Positions 30,950 through 40,487 of a DNA stretch of 49,860 nucleotides are shown here, one piece after another. Source of the stretch: Helicobacteraceae bacterium (GTDB taxonomy: Bacteria > Campylobacterota > Campylobacteria > Campylobacterales > Sulfurimonadaceae); the NCBI GenBank assembly GCA_027063225.1, contig JAMOSG010000015.1, positions 1-49,860 on the forward strand, read 5' to 3'. The stretch's first letter is position 1. Every line of letters starts with the position of its first letter. The notes below the pieces were generated by a model that did no database searches, was not told the origin of the DNA, and saw only the letters and a list, made by a program, of their open reading frames with translations. The position numbers and the translations under genes are program-made.

Positions 30950-31194
30950 AAAAAGCCGTAGCACTAAAATATGACAAAACTACCAACAACGCACCCCTTG
31001 TAAATGCAAAAGGGGAAAACAAAAGTGCTCAAAAAATTATCGAAATTGCAAAAGAGCACAATATCCCAATTAAAGAAGATAAAGAGCTTGTTGAACTCCT
31101 AAGTAAGGTTGAACTAAACCAAGAAGTACCCCAAAACCTCTACAAAGCTGTAGCAGAACTCTTTAGTTTTATTTATAAAGCATCTAAAAGTTGA
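30946..31194 (+). CDS. FlhB C-terminal-domain paralogue (FlhX-like)
   Basis: 82 aa, matching only the cytoplasmic C-terminal part of FlhB: AVALKYDKTTNNAPLVNAKGE, KIIEIAKEHNIPIKEDKELVELLSKVE, then EVPQNLYKAVAELFSFIY. There are no membrane segments and the NPTH cleavage motif is not present, as in stand-alone FlhX proteins of Helicobacter and relatives, which can substitute for the cleaved FlhB fragment in export switching. It is co-translated with the FliK-like gene. Confidence 0.85.
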   Translation: MKKAVALKYDKTTNNAPLVNAKGENKSAQKIIEIAKEHNIPIKEDKELVELLSKVELNQEVPQNLYKAVAELFSFIYKASKS

Positions 31195-31201
31195 AAAATG
31201 T

Positions 31202-31207
31202 TATACT
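31202..31207 (+). promoter_or_regulatory. Possible promoter (-10) of the diguanylate cyclase gene
   Basis: TATACT 23 bases before the ATG at 31231, after the FlhX-like stop. Weak evidence; readthrough from the FliK-like operon is also possible. Confidence 0.35.
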
Positions 31208-31230
31208 CTAAAAAATGAGTGGAAACAGTT

Positions 31231-32469
31231 ATGCAAAGAATATTAATCATTGAAGACCATAAAGCGACTGCTGACTTACTAGCAGATGGAATAAAAACGC
31301 AATTACATATTGATGTTGATGTTGCCTATAAACTTGCAGAGGCGAAACTTTTTTTAAGAATGTATGACTACGATTTAACAATTGTAGATTTAGTCTTACC
31401 AGATGCTACAAGTGGAGAAGCTGTAGATTATGTTCTTTCAAAAAAAGGGAACAAAGTTCTTGTTTTAAGTGCCAATATTGACAATGATTTTAGAAAAAAG
31501 ATTTTAAGTAAAAATATTATCGATTATATCCATAAAACTCCAAATTTTGTAAATGATGTTGTAGCTGCCCTTACTCGTCTTAAAAATAACAAATCTCACA
31601 CTGTATTGGTTGTAGATGACTCTATGGTCTTTAGAAACCAAATGAAAAATCTCTTAGAAAATCTTTTTTTAAAAGTTATTACGGTTGCTCATGGAGAGGA
31701 AGCTCTTGGTATGTTAGAATCTCATCCTGAAATATCTTTAGTAATAACAGACTATAATATGCCTGTTATGAATGGTTTAGAACTTACAAAGACTATTCGC
31801 CAAACATATACAAAAAATGATCTTCATATTATTGCTATCTCTTCAAGTAACGATGACCAACTCACTGCAATGTTTCTTAAAAATGGGGCAAATGACTACA
31901 TTACAAAACCTTACTCTAAAGAGGAGTTTACTTGTCGTGTAAATAATTCTATTGAACTTTTAGAGAGTTTTCAGCTCATTACAAATCATGCCAATAGAGA
32001 CTTTTTAACAGGTCTTTACAATAGACGCTATTTCTTTAAAACTATGGAGGAGTATACACAAACTCAACATCCACCGTTTGCAATAGCTATGCTAGATATA
32101 GATTTTTTCAAAAAAATAAACGATACATATGGTCATGATGTTGGAGATCAAGCAATTGTACATCTAGCAGAAATTTTACACTCAAGTACCAATCATACAG
32201 ATTTAGTTGCACGTTTTGGTGGAGAAGAGTTTTGTATTATTCTCAAAAATATGACACGTGAAAATGCACTTAATGCACTTGAGCGTATCCATTTAGAGGT
32301 TGAAAACTCTGTGATTGAAGTAAATGAAGAGACACAAATTCGCTACACGATTTCTATTGGTGCTACAATGTATAGCGAAGATGAAGGGCTTGAAGAGTCT
32401 ATTAACCAAGCAGATATGATGCTTTACAATGCTAAAAAAGAGGGGCGTAACAGAGTTATTTTTGGATAA
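31231..32469 (+). CDS. Diguanylate cyclase with two receiver domains
   Basis: 412 aa. The first receiver (about 1-117) has ILIIEDH and LTIVDLVLPD. The second (about 124-243) has VLVVDDS, LVITDYNMPVM and KPYSKEE. Both keep their phospho-acceptor Asp. The GGDEF domain (about 253-412) has DFLTGLYNRRYF, DIDFFKKINDTYGHDVGD and the active-site GGEEF. This resembles PleD-type enzymes making c-di-GMP. The ATG at 31231 is preferred over the GTG at 31219. It is not adjacent to a kinase. The HD-GYP gene upstream encodes the opposing enzyme activity. Confidence 0.93.
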   Translation: MQRILIIEDHKATADLLADGIKTQLHIDVDVAYKLAEAKLFLRMYDYDLTIVDLVLPDATSGEAVDYVLSKKGNKVLVLSANIDNDFRKKILSKNIIDYIHKTPNFVNDVVAALTRLKNNKSHTVLVVDDSMVFRNQMKNLLENLFLKVITVAHGEEALGMLESHPEISLVITDYNMPVMNGLELTKTIRQTYTKNDLHIIAISSSNDDQLTAMFLKNGANDYITKPYSKEEFTCRVNNSIELLESFQLITNHANRDFLTGLYNRRYFFKTMEEYTQTQHPPFAIAMLDIDFFKKINDTYGHDVGDQAIVHLAEILHSSTNHTDLVARFGGEEFCIILKNMTRENALNALERIHLEVENSVIEVNEETQIRYTISIGATMYSEDEGLEESINQADMMLYNAKKEGRNRVIFG

Positions 32470-32527
32470 CTAAGCACTTCTTTATTTTTGCTCTTGTAGT
32501 ATTAGAAAAAATTATAAAGAGTAAACT

Positions 32528-33856
32528 ATGAAACTTTCAAGAAGAGATGCACTTAAACTTTCTACATCAGTTGCACTTTTAGGTGCAACTTCCTCTTTTG
32601 CCTCTACAAAAAAGCAACCTCAAAAATCAAATAATCTTATTTTTCAAAACAAAAAAGCTCCACGTGTTGTAGTTGTTGGTGGCGGTTGGTCTGGGCTTAG
32701 CCTTGCTAAACATATTAAACTTAATGCTCCACAAAGTGAAGTGATTTTAGTGGAGCAAAAAACAGAATTTGTCTCTTGCCCTATGAGTAATTTATGGCTT
32801 GTCGATAAAATAGATTTGGAGTTTTTAACACACGACTTCTTAGAAGCTGCTAGAGAGAATAACTACACTTTTTGTAATGGAGCTGCAACAGGAGTAGATA
32901 AAACAAACAATATTTTACATACAAGTTTAGGGGATATAGAGTACGATTACCTCGCTTTTGCACCTGGAATAGATTACGACTACTCTTTTTGGAGTGAAGA
33001 TGAAGATTTTGCAAGACGTATCCATCAAGAGTATCCACCCGCTTTTAAACCTGGAAGTGAACATATAACACTGCGTAATAAAATTCTTAATTTTAAAGGT
33101 GGTAACTTTATTTTTACAGTTCCAGCTGGAAACTACCGCTGTTTACCAGCACCTTACGAGCGAGCTTGTATGGTTGCAGATTATTTTAAACAAAAAGGTA
33201 TCAAAGCAAAAGTTATTTTACTAGATGAAAACAACGACATCACCATAAAAGACCATGGTTTTCATACTGCTTTTAATAAACTCTACAAAGATTACATAGA
33301 GTATCATCCAAACTCTCTTATAGAAGAGATTAACCTTGATGAGAAAAGAGTTGTTACAGAGTTTGAAGAGTTTAGTTTTGATGATGCCTCTTTTTACCCT
33401 CACGTAAGGGGTGCAAAAATTCTAGAGATTTGTGGTATTGCAAAAGATACAATCTATAACCGTTTAGAAGCAGATATTAACCAACTAACATATGAAGTAA
33501 ATGGGTATCCTAACATTTATGTAAGTGGCGATGCCCGTCCAATGGGATTTTCAAAATCTGGAAATACCTCTAATACAGAAGCAAAATATGTTGCAAAACT
33601 TATTGCTGCAAAAATCAATAAACAAAAAAGACCACAATGGGAATCTCCTGTAACACTTTGTATATCGCTTGTAAGTATTGCACCAGAGCGTGGAATTTTT
33701 ATACACTCTGAATATGCTTATAGCCAAAAAACAAAACAATTTAGTTTTGCAACACCTGTTACAAATGAGATTTGGCAAGGGGAAAGTGGAGAGAGAAATG
33801 CACAATCTGCTTATGAATGGGCAAAATCACTTTATGCCGATATGTTTCAAAAATAA
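32528..33856 (+). CDS. fccB: FAD subunit of flavocytochrome c sulfide dehydrogenase (FccB/SoxF type)
   Basis: 442 aa. A twin-arginine signal (SRRDALKLS) leads to FAD-binding VVVVGGGWSGLSLAKHIK. Cysteines occur in FVSCPMSNLW, YRCLPAPYERAC and ILEICGIAKD. The first two resemble the positions used by FccB for redox and flavin chemistry. SGDARPMGFSKSGNTSNTEAK matches the conserved FAD-site GDA/SG stretch. It would oxidise sulfide or polysulfide in the periplasm, normally with a c-type cytochrome subunit that is not visible here. Divergence in the C-terminal third (no typical P-x-Q motif) lowers certainty about the substrate. Confidence 0.82.
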   Translation: MKLSRRDALKLSTSVALLGATSSFASTKKQPQKSNNLIFQNKKAPRVVVVGGGWSGLSLAKHIKLNAPQSEVILVEQKTEFVSCPMSNLWLVDKIDLEFLTHDFLEAARENNYTFCNGAATGVDKTNNILHTSLGDIEYDYLAFAPGIDYDYSFWSEDEDFARRIHQEYPPAFKPGSEHITLRNKILNFKGGNFIFTVPAGNYRCLPAPYERACMVADYFKQKGIKAKVILLDENNDITIKDHGFHTAFNKLYKDYIEYHPNSLIEEINLDEKRVVTEFEEFSFDDASFYPHVRGAKILEICGIAKDTIYNRLEADINQLTYEVNGYPNIYVSGDARPMGFSKSGNTSNTEAKYVAKLIAAKINKQKRPQWESPVTLCISLVSIAPERGIFIHSEYAYSQKTKQFSFATPVTNEIWQGESGERNAQSAYEWAKSLYADMFQK

Positions 33857-33892
33857 AAAACTTTTTTTTAGAGAGAAATTGCTATAATCTCT

Positions 33893-33898
33893 TATATT
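33893..33898 (+). promoter_or_regulatory. Probable trmA promoter (-10)
   Basis: TATAAT 18 bases before the trmA ATG at 33917, inside a 60-base gap after the fccB-like stop. The ribosome site is AGTAGGGAA. Confidence 0.5.
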
Positions 33899-33916
33899 TT
33901 AGTAGGGAAATAGATA

Positions 33917-35026
33917 ATGCAATGTAAATATTTTGGAGAGTGTGGTTCGTGTGTTTTGTATGAGGGTGGCTATGAGTGGCAACTCTCACAAAAAGAGCAA
34001 TTGCAAAAAGAGCGTTTTGCCCATCTTTATAGCGATAAATTTGATATTTTTCGCTCTTATGAACAACACTATAGAGCTAGAAGTGAGTTTAGAATTTGGC
34101 ATAAAGAGGATGAAATTTTTTATGCAATGAATAAACAAAAAGCAAAACATGAAGTGGTGCTCATAGAGGAATGTCCACAAGTTGCAATGCCTATAGCTTC
34201 ACTTATGCCAAAACTTATAGAGGCTATAAAAGAGCTTGATTTAGGTTTTAAACTTTTTGGAATTGACTTTTTAAGTAGTTCTACAAATGAAGTGGTAGCA
34301 TCACTACTTTACCATAGAAAATTAGATGATGATTGGCAAGAAAAAGCTCAACAACTCTCACAAAAACTTAATATCTCCATTATAGGTAGAGCAAGAAAAC
34401 AAAAAATTGTAATTGGACAAGATTTTGTAATAGAGAGTTTAAAAGTTTTTGACAAAGAGTACCATTTTAAACATATAGAAAACAGCTTTACACAACCAAA
34501 TACACATGTAAATCAACAGATGATTGAATGGGCTTTAAAAAATGTTGCAAATGATGGTGGAGATTTACTTGAACTTTATTGTGGAGCTGGAAATTTTACT
34601 ATCCCTTTTGCTTCAAAATTTGACAAAGTTTTAGCAACAGAGATCTCAAAATCTTCCATTAATGCAGCAAAAGAGAATATGAAACTTAACAATGTAGAAA
34701 ATATTGAATTTGTTCGTATGAGTGTTGAGGAGTTTGTAGAAGCACTTGAAGGTGTACGTGAGTTTAACAGAATGAAGCATATCTCTTTAGAGGAGTACAA
34801 CTTACAAACTGTTTTTGTTGATCCTCCCCGTGCAGGGCTTGATGATTCTAGTCGTGAATTTATCTCAAGATATAAAAATATTTTATATATCTCTTGTAAT
34901 CCTGAAACTCTCTTAAGAGATTTAGAGTTTTTAACAAAAAATTACAAAATTGAAAAAATGGCTCTTTTTGATCAGTTCCCTTATACAAATCACTTAGAAA
35001 TGGGTGTAAAACTAACAAAAAAGTAG
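33917..35026 (+). CDS. trmA: tRNA (uracil-54 C5)-methyltransferase
   Basis: 369 aa. It uses SAM to make m5U54 in the T-loop of tRNAs. The SAM site is LLELYCGAGNFTIPFA, the catalytic region has FVDPPRAGLDD, and the nucleophilic Cys is in ILYISCNPETLLRDL. The short N-terminus (CKYFGECGSCVLYEGGY) carries cysteines but no TRAM domain, as usual for TrmA. Length and motifs are complete. Confidence 0.95.
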   Translation: MQCKYFGECGSCVLYEGGYEWQLSQKEQLQKERFAHLYSDKFDIFRSYEQHYRARSEFRIWHKEDEIFYAMNKQKAKHEVVLIEECPQVAMPIASLMPKLIEAIKELDLGFKLFGIDFLSSSTNEVVASLLYHRKLDDDWQEKAQQLSQKLNISIIGRARKQKIVIGQDFVIESLKVFDKEYHFKHIENSFTQPNTHVNQQMIEWALKNVANDGGDLLELYCGAGNFTIPFASKFDKVLATEISKSSINAAKENMKLNNVENIEFVRMSVEEFVEALEGVREFNRMKHISLEEYNLQTVFVDPPRAGLDDSSREFISRYKNILYISCNPETLLRDLEFLTKNYKIEKMALFDQFPYTNHLEMGVKLTKK

Positions 35027-35121
35027 TCATTAAAACTAATTTTTAGTAACAACATAGTAAAGTAATTCAATTGTAACCAGCAAGTGGTAAAATTATGCAA
35101 AAAAAGTAAAAGTGGGTGTTT

Positions 35122-36141
35122 ATGGAAAAACTTTTTCAAAAAATATCGTTAGCAAGTGCATCTATTGTCTTTGTTATTTTGGTGGGAATCTTTTTAACAC
35201 TTCTCTCCTCTTCAAAAGCTGCTATTGAGGAGTTTGGTTTAGATTTTTTAACAAACTCTGCTTGGAACAAAGAAGTTCCTCTAAATCCAGTTAATGAAAC
35301 TGTTCAGGCAAATGCAGCTAAAATTTTTGAAGATGTTGAACTCAACACTCAAGATGATACAACAGATGACGAAGATATGATTGCAGATGAAGATGATGAA
35401 GATGATATGATTTTAGCTGATGAAGATGAGTCTGAAGAGGGAAGTAGTAGTGCAACTAAGACTGTTTATGGTGGTTTAGTTCCAATTGTAGGGACAATTC
35501 TTACTACTATTATAGCACTCACTTTTGCTTTACCTATTGCTATGGGTATTGCTGTATTTTTAGCTGAAATTGCACCAAAAAATATCTCTTATGTTGTGGG
35601 TATTGCTATTGAACTACTTGCTGCAATTCCATCTATTATTTTTGGTATGTGGGGGCTTTACTATTTTGCACCAATTGTTGCAGATATTGTTGGTGGATAT
35701 CAAGTTTCACTCCTTACTGCTGGGCTTGTTCTTGGTGTTATGATCTTACCTTTTATGGCAGCAATCACACGTGATAGTATGAACACAACTCCAAATGTTT
35801 TAAAAGAATCTGCTTATGCACTTGGTGCTACAAAATTTGAAGTTATTAAAGATATCATTTTCCCTTACTCTAAAGTTGGGATTATTGGTAGTATTATTTT
35901 AGCACTTGGACGTGCTTTGGGTGAAACAATGGCAGTTGCATTCTTAATTGGTTCTATTTTTGTGCTTCCAGATGCTATTAACTCCCCTACTATCTCGATC
36001 CCTGTTGCGATGGCAAACAATTTTGGAGAAGCAAGTGGTCTTGGTGAGAGTGCGTTATTTTACCTTGCACTTATCTTATTTATTATTAGCTTTGGAGTTA
36101 TCTCTTTAGCAAAATTTTATTTTCTTAAAAAGGCTAAGTAG
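35122..36141 (+). CDS. pstC: Phosphate ABC transporter permease, with an acidic insert
   Basis: 339 aa from the ATG at 35122 (a GTG at 35116 is the alternative). The first helix (about 12-33) is followed by a periplasmic loop that carries an unusual run of Asp and Glu (nucleotides about 35340-35445; DDTTDDEDMIADEDDEDDM and similar). Five further helices follow, with the ABC permease EAA-like loop ESAYALGATKFEVIKDIIFP and the ALGRALGETMAVAFLIG region. Normal Pst permeases lack such an acidic insert. No pstS gene precedes it. It overlaps pstA by one base (TAGTG). Confidence 0.9.
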   Translation: MEKLFQKISLASASIVFVILVGIFLTLLSSSKAAIEEFGLDFLTNSAWNKEVPLNPVNETVQANAAKIFEDVELNTQDDTTDDEDMIADEDDEDDMILADEDESEEGSSSATKTVYGGLVPIVGTILTTIIALTFALPIAMGIAVFLAEIAPKNISYVVGIAIELLAAIPSIIFGMWGLYYFAPIVADIVGGYQVSLLTAGLVLGVMILPFMAAITRDSMNTTPNVLKESAYALGATKFEVIKDIIFPYSKVGIIGSIILALGRALGETMAVAFLIGSIFVLPDAINSPTISIPVAMANNFGEASGLGESALFYLALILFIISFGVISLAKFYFLKKAK

Positions 36142-36944
36142 TGAGACTTATAGTAAATAAAATCTTTTTAGCACTTTCTATCTTTTCAGCTTTAGTTGGT
36201 CTAGCATTTTTAGGCTGGATTTTAATTACCCTTTTTATGAAAGGGTTAAACTCTTTTCATTTTCATCTTTTTTTAGATGACCTTATTGATGGTGGACTTC
36301 GTAACCTTATTGTTGGGCAGTTTATTTTAGCTGGACTTGCTGCTGCTATTGGTATTCCACTTGGGATGGCAGCTGGAATCTATATTCAAGAGTATGGGCG
36401 TGGACGCTATGCTAATGTTATTCGTGATTTAAGTGATATTATGATGTCTGCTCCATCTATTGTTATTGGTGCATTTGTGTATGCGATTATTGTTGTACCA
36501 ACAGGTGGAACAAGTGGTTGGGCTGGAGCTATTGCACTTGCTATTATGATGATTCCAGTTGTTATTAATACAACTGATAATATGTTAAGCCTCGTTCCAC
36601 GTGAACTTCGTGAAGCTGGAATTGCACTTGGTGCTTCAAAATACAAAGTTATTTTAGATATTGTTATAAAAGCTGCAAAAGTTGGAATTATGACAGGTGT
36701 TTTACTTGCATTTGCAAGAATTATTGGTGAAACTGCACCACTTCTTTTTACATCTGAAACTTCAAACTACTTTACACTCGATTTAAGTGAGAGTTTCCCT
36801 TCACTCACTGTTAGTATTTACGACTTAGCAAACGAACCAGAAAAAGCGAGTCGTGACTTAGCTTGGGCTGCATCGTTTATTTTAACTGTACTTGTTTTGG
36901 TTATCAACCTCACAGGTAGATTTATTACAAGAAATAAAAAATAG
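36141..36944 (+). CDS. pstA: Phosphate ABC transporter permease
   Basis: 267 aa, six predicted helices. The EAA loop reads [23 protein letters not shown], and [13 protein letters not shown] is the Pst-type signature before the last helices. It begins with GTG overlapping the pstC stop by one base, so the two are co-translated. It pairs with PstC to form the inner-membrane channel for phosphate. Confidence 0.94.
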   Translation: MRLIVNKIFLALSIFSALVGLAFLGWILITLFMKGLNSFHFHLFLDDLIDGGLRNLIVGQFILAGLAAAIGIPLGMAAGIYIQEYGRGRYANVIRDLSDIMMSAPSIVIGAFVYAIIVVPTGGTSGWAGAIALAIMMIPVVINTTDNMLSLVPRELREAGIALGASKYKVILDIVIKAAKVGIMTGVLLAFARIIGETAPLLFTSETSNYFTLDLSESFPSLTVSIYDLANEPEKASRDLAWAASFILTVLVLVINLTGRFITRNKK

Positions 36945-36961
36945 AAAAAGGAACTACAACT

Positions 36962-37744
36962 ATGCCTGTAATGCACATTAAAAACTTCTCTTTTACTTAT
37001 GCTGGTGTGGAGCATCCATCACTTAAAAATATTACACTTCCTATTGAGAAAAATAAAGTAACAGCTTTAATTGGTCCTAGTGGTTGTGGAAAATCTACAC
37101 TTCTTCGCTCAATGAATAGAATCCACGATTTATACCCTGGAAATAAGTATGAAGGTGAGATTGAACTACTCGATTTTGAGACAAATGAGCGTAAAAATAT
37201 TTTAGAGATTAAAAAAGAGAATGAGTTTATTAAACTTCGCCAACAAGTTGGGATGATTTTTCAAAAACCAACACCATTTCCAATGAGTATTTTCGATAAC
37301 GTTGCATATGGTTTAAAAATAGCTGGAATAAAAAACAAAACAGAACTAGAAGATAGAGTGGAACAAGCACTTATTGGAAGTGCATTATGGAAAGAGGTTC
37401 ACGACAGACTTAACGCTTCTGCAATGGGGCTTAGTGGTGGACAGCAACAACGTTTATGTATTGCACGTGCAGTTGCTGTAAAACCTGAAGTTTTACTTTT
37501 TGATGAGCCAACATCAGCACTTGATCCAATTAGTACAGGGGCTATTGAAGAGCTTATAGTTGAGCTAAAAAAAGATGTAAGTATCGCTATTGTTACACAT
37601 AATATGCAACAAGCAAGTCGTATTAGTGACTATACTGCATTTATGTACTTAGGGGATTTAATAGAATATGATAAAACAGAAAATATCTTCTTAAACCCTA
37701 AAGAGAAAAAAACAGAAGATTATATTACTGGTCGTTTTGGATAA
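36962..37744 (+). CDS. pstB: Phosphate ABC transporter ATPase
   Basis: 260 aa. Walker [11 protein letters not shown]-loop [10 protein letters not shown], signature [14 protein letters not shown], Walker [14 protein letters not shown] and the H-loop in [13 protein letters not shown]. The phosphate-specific [10 protein letters not shown] segment after Walker A distinguishes PstB from other ABC ATPases. It lies between pstA and phoU. It powers uptake and, with PhoU, signals phosphate status. Confidence 0.96.
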   Translation: MPVMHIKNFSFTYAGVEHPSLKNITLPIEKNKVTALIGPSGCGKSTLLRSMNRIHDLYPGNKYEGEIELLDFETNERKNILEIKKENEFIKLRQQVGMIFQKPTPFPMSIFDNVAYGLKIAGIKNKTELEDRVEQALIGSALWKEVHDRLNASAMGLSGGQQQRLCIARAVAVKPEVLLFDEPTSALDPISTGAIEELIVELKKDVSIAIVTHNMQQASRISDYTAFMYLGDLIEYDKTENIFLNPKEKKTEDYITGRFG

Positions 37745-37760
37745 AAAGGAGAAATAAACA

Positions 37761-38414
37761 ATGTCTAGCCCAAAATTAAGAGAAAGTTTAGAAGAGATTA
37801 AAAACAATATCTCTGCAATTATTAACGGTCTTGTAAACTCAAATGAGCTTATTTATGAAGCTATTAAAGATTGTAAAAAAGAGACATTTACACAAGCTCG
37901 TGCAGAAATTAAAAATATTGGTGCAAAAGCAGATGAGATAGATAACTCTATTATTAGAGCTCTGGCTCTTTACTCACCAGAAGCAAGAGATTTACGTACT
38001 TTAGTTGCTTACTTAAAAATGACAAATGAACTTTCACGTGCAACTTCAAGTACACGTAGTTTTATTCGTGGCTTTTCTGCTATTTGTGATGATATAGACA
38101 CGCAAACATTAAATGAGTTTATTGTTCCCATGCAAAAATCAACACTTAAAGCTGTAAAAAGTACTGCTTCAATGATAGATATAGATGATGAAGATGAGAT
38201 TAAAGATGTTTATAATGAAGTGTTAATTCAAGAGAGTAAGACAGATGATCTTTACGAAATGGTTGAGCGTAGTTTAACAAAAAAACTTGATGATTTTGAA
38301 AAAACACATAACATCTTAAAAGCACTACGAAAAAGTGGTAAAATTGCTTCACGCTCTATTGGTATAGCAAATCTTTTTGTTTATGCTAAAGTTGGTGGAA
38401 GTTTACACAATTAA
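37761..38414 (+). CDS. phoU: Phosphate-transport regulatory protein PhoU
   Basis: 217 aa, all-helical with two repeats. The first contains EIDNSIIRALALYSPEARDLRTLVAYLKMTNELSRA and the second ESKTDDLYEMVERSLTKKL, matching PhoU. It is known to restrain the Pho response when phosphate is plentiful and to control PstSCAB. No phoB/phoR genes are nearby. It follows pstB by 16 bases. Confidence 0.93.
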   Translation: MSSPKLRESLEEIKNNISAIINGLVNSNELIYEAIKDCKKETFTQARAEIKNIGAKADEIDNSIIRALALYSPEARDLRTLVAYLKMTNELSRATSSTRSFIRGFSAICDDIDTQTLNEFIVPMQKSTLKAVKSTASMIDIDDEDEIKDVYNEVLIQESKTDDLYEMVERSLTKKLDDFEKTHNILKALRKSGKIASRSIGIANLFVYAKVGGSLHN

Positions 38415-38485
38415 AGAAAGTACACTAAATTTTTAAATTGTCGATGTAACAAAACAAGCAAGAATAAACACAATAAAGGAAGCAC

Positions 38486-39568
38486 ATGGGATTTTTCTCA
38501 AACTGTTCAAAAGAACAAGAAAGAATTACACGTTTAGAACAAAGAAATAAAGAGTTAGAACAAGAGATAGTTGATTTACGTCGTGAATTAGAGATGGCAA
38601 AAACAACACCTATTCAACCTATTGTTTCTCAAAAAGAACAAGCAGAAAAAGAGATTATTCAAATCCTTCTTAAAGCATACAAAAGTGGCATAAGCTTTAC
38701 AGATAAAGGTTTAGATGCTATTGTAGAAGAGGTAGATAAATCTGTTGAACTTAATAATGAAGTGGCTCAAAAAATAGATGGTATTCAACATTCAAGTCAA
38801 AATATCAATACACTTTTAGATTCAATTGCACAAGAATCTGAAGGATTAAGTAGTGGTACTGCTTCACTAAACGATAGTGTAAACTCTATTGGAGATATTA
38901 TTAACTTAATTAAAGATATCTCTGACCAAACAAATCTTCTTGCACTTAATGCTGCTATTGAAGCTGCTCGTGCAGGGGAGCATGGTCGTGGTTTTGCTGT
39001 TGTTGCAGATGAAGTTAGAAAACTCGCTGAGCGTACACAAAAAGCGACTCAAGAGGTTGAGATTAGCATTGGACAACTCAAACAAAATACTTCTGAAATT
39101 CAAGATAGTGTAGAGACATTTAGAAATAATACAGATGAAATTGGAAATGAACTAAACTCTTTCTTTAACGAACTCGATACTGTTATTGAAAACTCAAATA
39201 AAATTAGTGATATTACTTTAAATATCCAAAACGAAGCTGCTGTTATGAATGGTAAACTAGATCATATCCTCTTTAAACTCAAAGGGTATAATGCATTTAT
39301 AAACAACACAAATGAAACGCTTATAGATGAGAATAGTTGCCGCTTTGGTAGATGGTTTAATGGTGTAAAAAATACACTAAATGAATCAAAAGTTGTATCA
39401 AGTGTTGCATCTCACCATGCAAATGTACACCAAAAAACAAAAAAAGCAGTTGAAGCATGGAGAGAGAATAAATTTCAAGAGGCAATAGAACTAATGAAAG
39501 AGGTAGAAAATTCAAGTGAAGTAGCATTTGAAGAGCTTTATGATGCTTTTATAAAACATCGTAGCTAA
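38486..39568 (+). CDS. Soluble chemoreceptor with CZB zinc domain (TlpD-like)
   Basis: 360 aa without a transmembrane helix. An N-terminal coiled coil (about 5-35) leads to the signalling hairpin ([38 protein letters not shown]). The C-terminal CZB domain has the 3His/1Cys zinc set: [20 protein letters not shown] and SHHANVHQ. This is the layout of Helicobacter TlpD, a cytoplasmic receptor for redox or hypochlorite stress. It is separated from phoU by 71 bases and probably has its own transcript. The convergent cbiB gene overlaps its end by 20 bases. Confidence 0.92.
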   Translation: MGFFSNCSKEQERITRLEQRNKELEQEIVDLRRELEMAKTTPIQPIVSQKEQAEKEIIQILLKAYKSGISFTDKGLDAIVEEVDKSVELNNEVAQKIDGIQHSSQNINTLLDSIAQESEGLSSGTASLNDSVNSIGDIINLIKDISDQTNLLALNAAIEAARAGEHGRGFAVVADEVRKLAERTQKATQEVEISIGQLKQNTSEIQDSVETFRNNTDEIGNELNSFFNELDTVIENSNKISDITLNIQNEAAVMNGKLDHILFKLKGYNAFINNTNETLIDENSCRFGRWFNGVKNTLNESKVVSSVASHHANVHQKTKKAVEAWRENKFQEAIELMKEVENSSEVAFEELYDAFIKHRS

Positions 39569-40469
39569 GTATAAAAATAACTCCACTTCCAACAAAAAAA
39601 TTCAAACAAAGCAAATCTAGCTTTGTTTTGAGTTTGAGGGCTTTTAAAACATCTTGTTTTACAATAACTTCTCTTCCTTTTCCAAAAAAAGGTTTTTTTT
39701 TCACTTTTCCAAAGTAAGAAGTATCACCTCCTAATTTTAGATTTAAACAAAGTGCCATCGCTGTTATTGGGTGTCCAGCATTTGGAGAGTCGTGCTTTTG
39801 CCCCATTGAATAAAAAGCTGTTAACTCTTTTGCTTTACACAACCACATAATAAGCACAGCAGTTAAACGCGATGGAATAAAATTGAGCCAATCATCTAAC
39901 TTTGCAGCTGCTTTTCCAAACTTTTCATATTTTTTATTTCTATACCCCACCATAGAATCTAGTGTGTTGATAGTTTTGTAAAAAACAAGCCCAGGGAGAT
40001 TAAACAAAAGCATATAAAAAAGTGGAGCAATTACACCATCGCTTAAATTTTCTGCGTATGTTTCAATAGCAGCCTTGTAAACATCGCTACTACTCATATC
40101 TTTGGTATCGCGACTTACAAGCATTGCAATGGCTCCTTTTTTATCTTTAGCGGTGATGATTTTTTTTACCTCATCATGCAACATTTTATGTGCTAAAAAG
40201 ATAGAAGCTATAAAAGAGGTGATAATAATATTTAAAACATCATTGATTTGACTTAAATACAAAGAGATTGCAAGTGCCATAGAGGTTGTTATGCCACTTA
40301 CAAATAAAACTAAGTAAACTCCACGTAAAACTGAGTCTTTGTAGTAATTCTTCTCAAAGTAACTAATAATCTCACCAATAGTAATAATGGGGTGTTTAAT
40401 AAATTTAAACTCCCCAAATTTTGTATCTATGAGGTAAGCTAAAAATCCGCTAACAATATTTAAAAGCAT
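39549..40469 (-). CDS. cbiB: Adenosylcobinamide-phosphate synthase
   Basis: 306 aa membrane protein of the CbiB/CobD family. Motifs include [14 protein letters not shown] near the N-terminus, [34 protein letters not shown], and [15 protein letters not shown] with the adjacent [13 protein letters not shown]. It attaches aminopropanol (phosphate) to the f side chain of adenosylcobyrate in the inner membrane. The substrate would come from CobD, encoded to the right in this cluster. It follows the YeiH-like gene by 18 bases. Confidence 0.93.
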   Translation of the reverse strand: MLLNIVSGFLAYLIDTKFGEFKFIKHPIITIGEIISYFEKNYYKDSVLRGVYLVLFVSGITTSMALAISLYLSQINDVLNIIITSFIASIFLAHKMLHDEVKKIITAKDKKGAIAMLVSRDTKDMSSSDVYKAAIETYAENLSDGVIAPLFYMLLFNLPGLVFYKTINTLDSMVGYRNKKYEKFGKAAAKLDDWLNFIPSRLTAVLIMWLCKAKELTAFYSMGQKHDSPNAGHPITAMALCLNLKLGGDTSYFGKVKKKPFFGKGREVIVKQDVLKALKLKTKLDLLCLNFFVGSGVIFILSYDVL

Positions 40470-40487
40470 AGAAACCTTTATGAAGTT

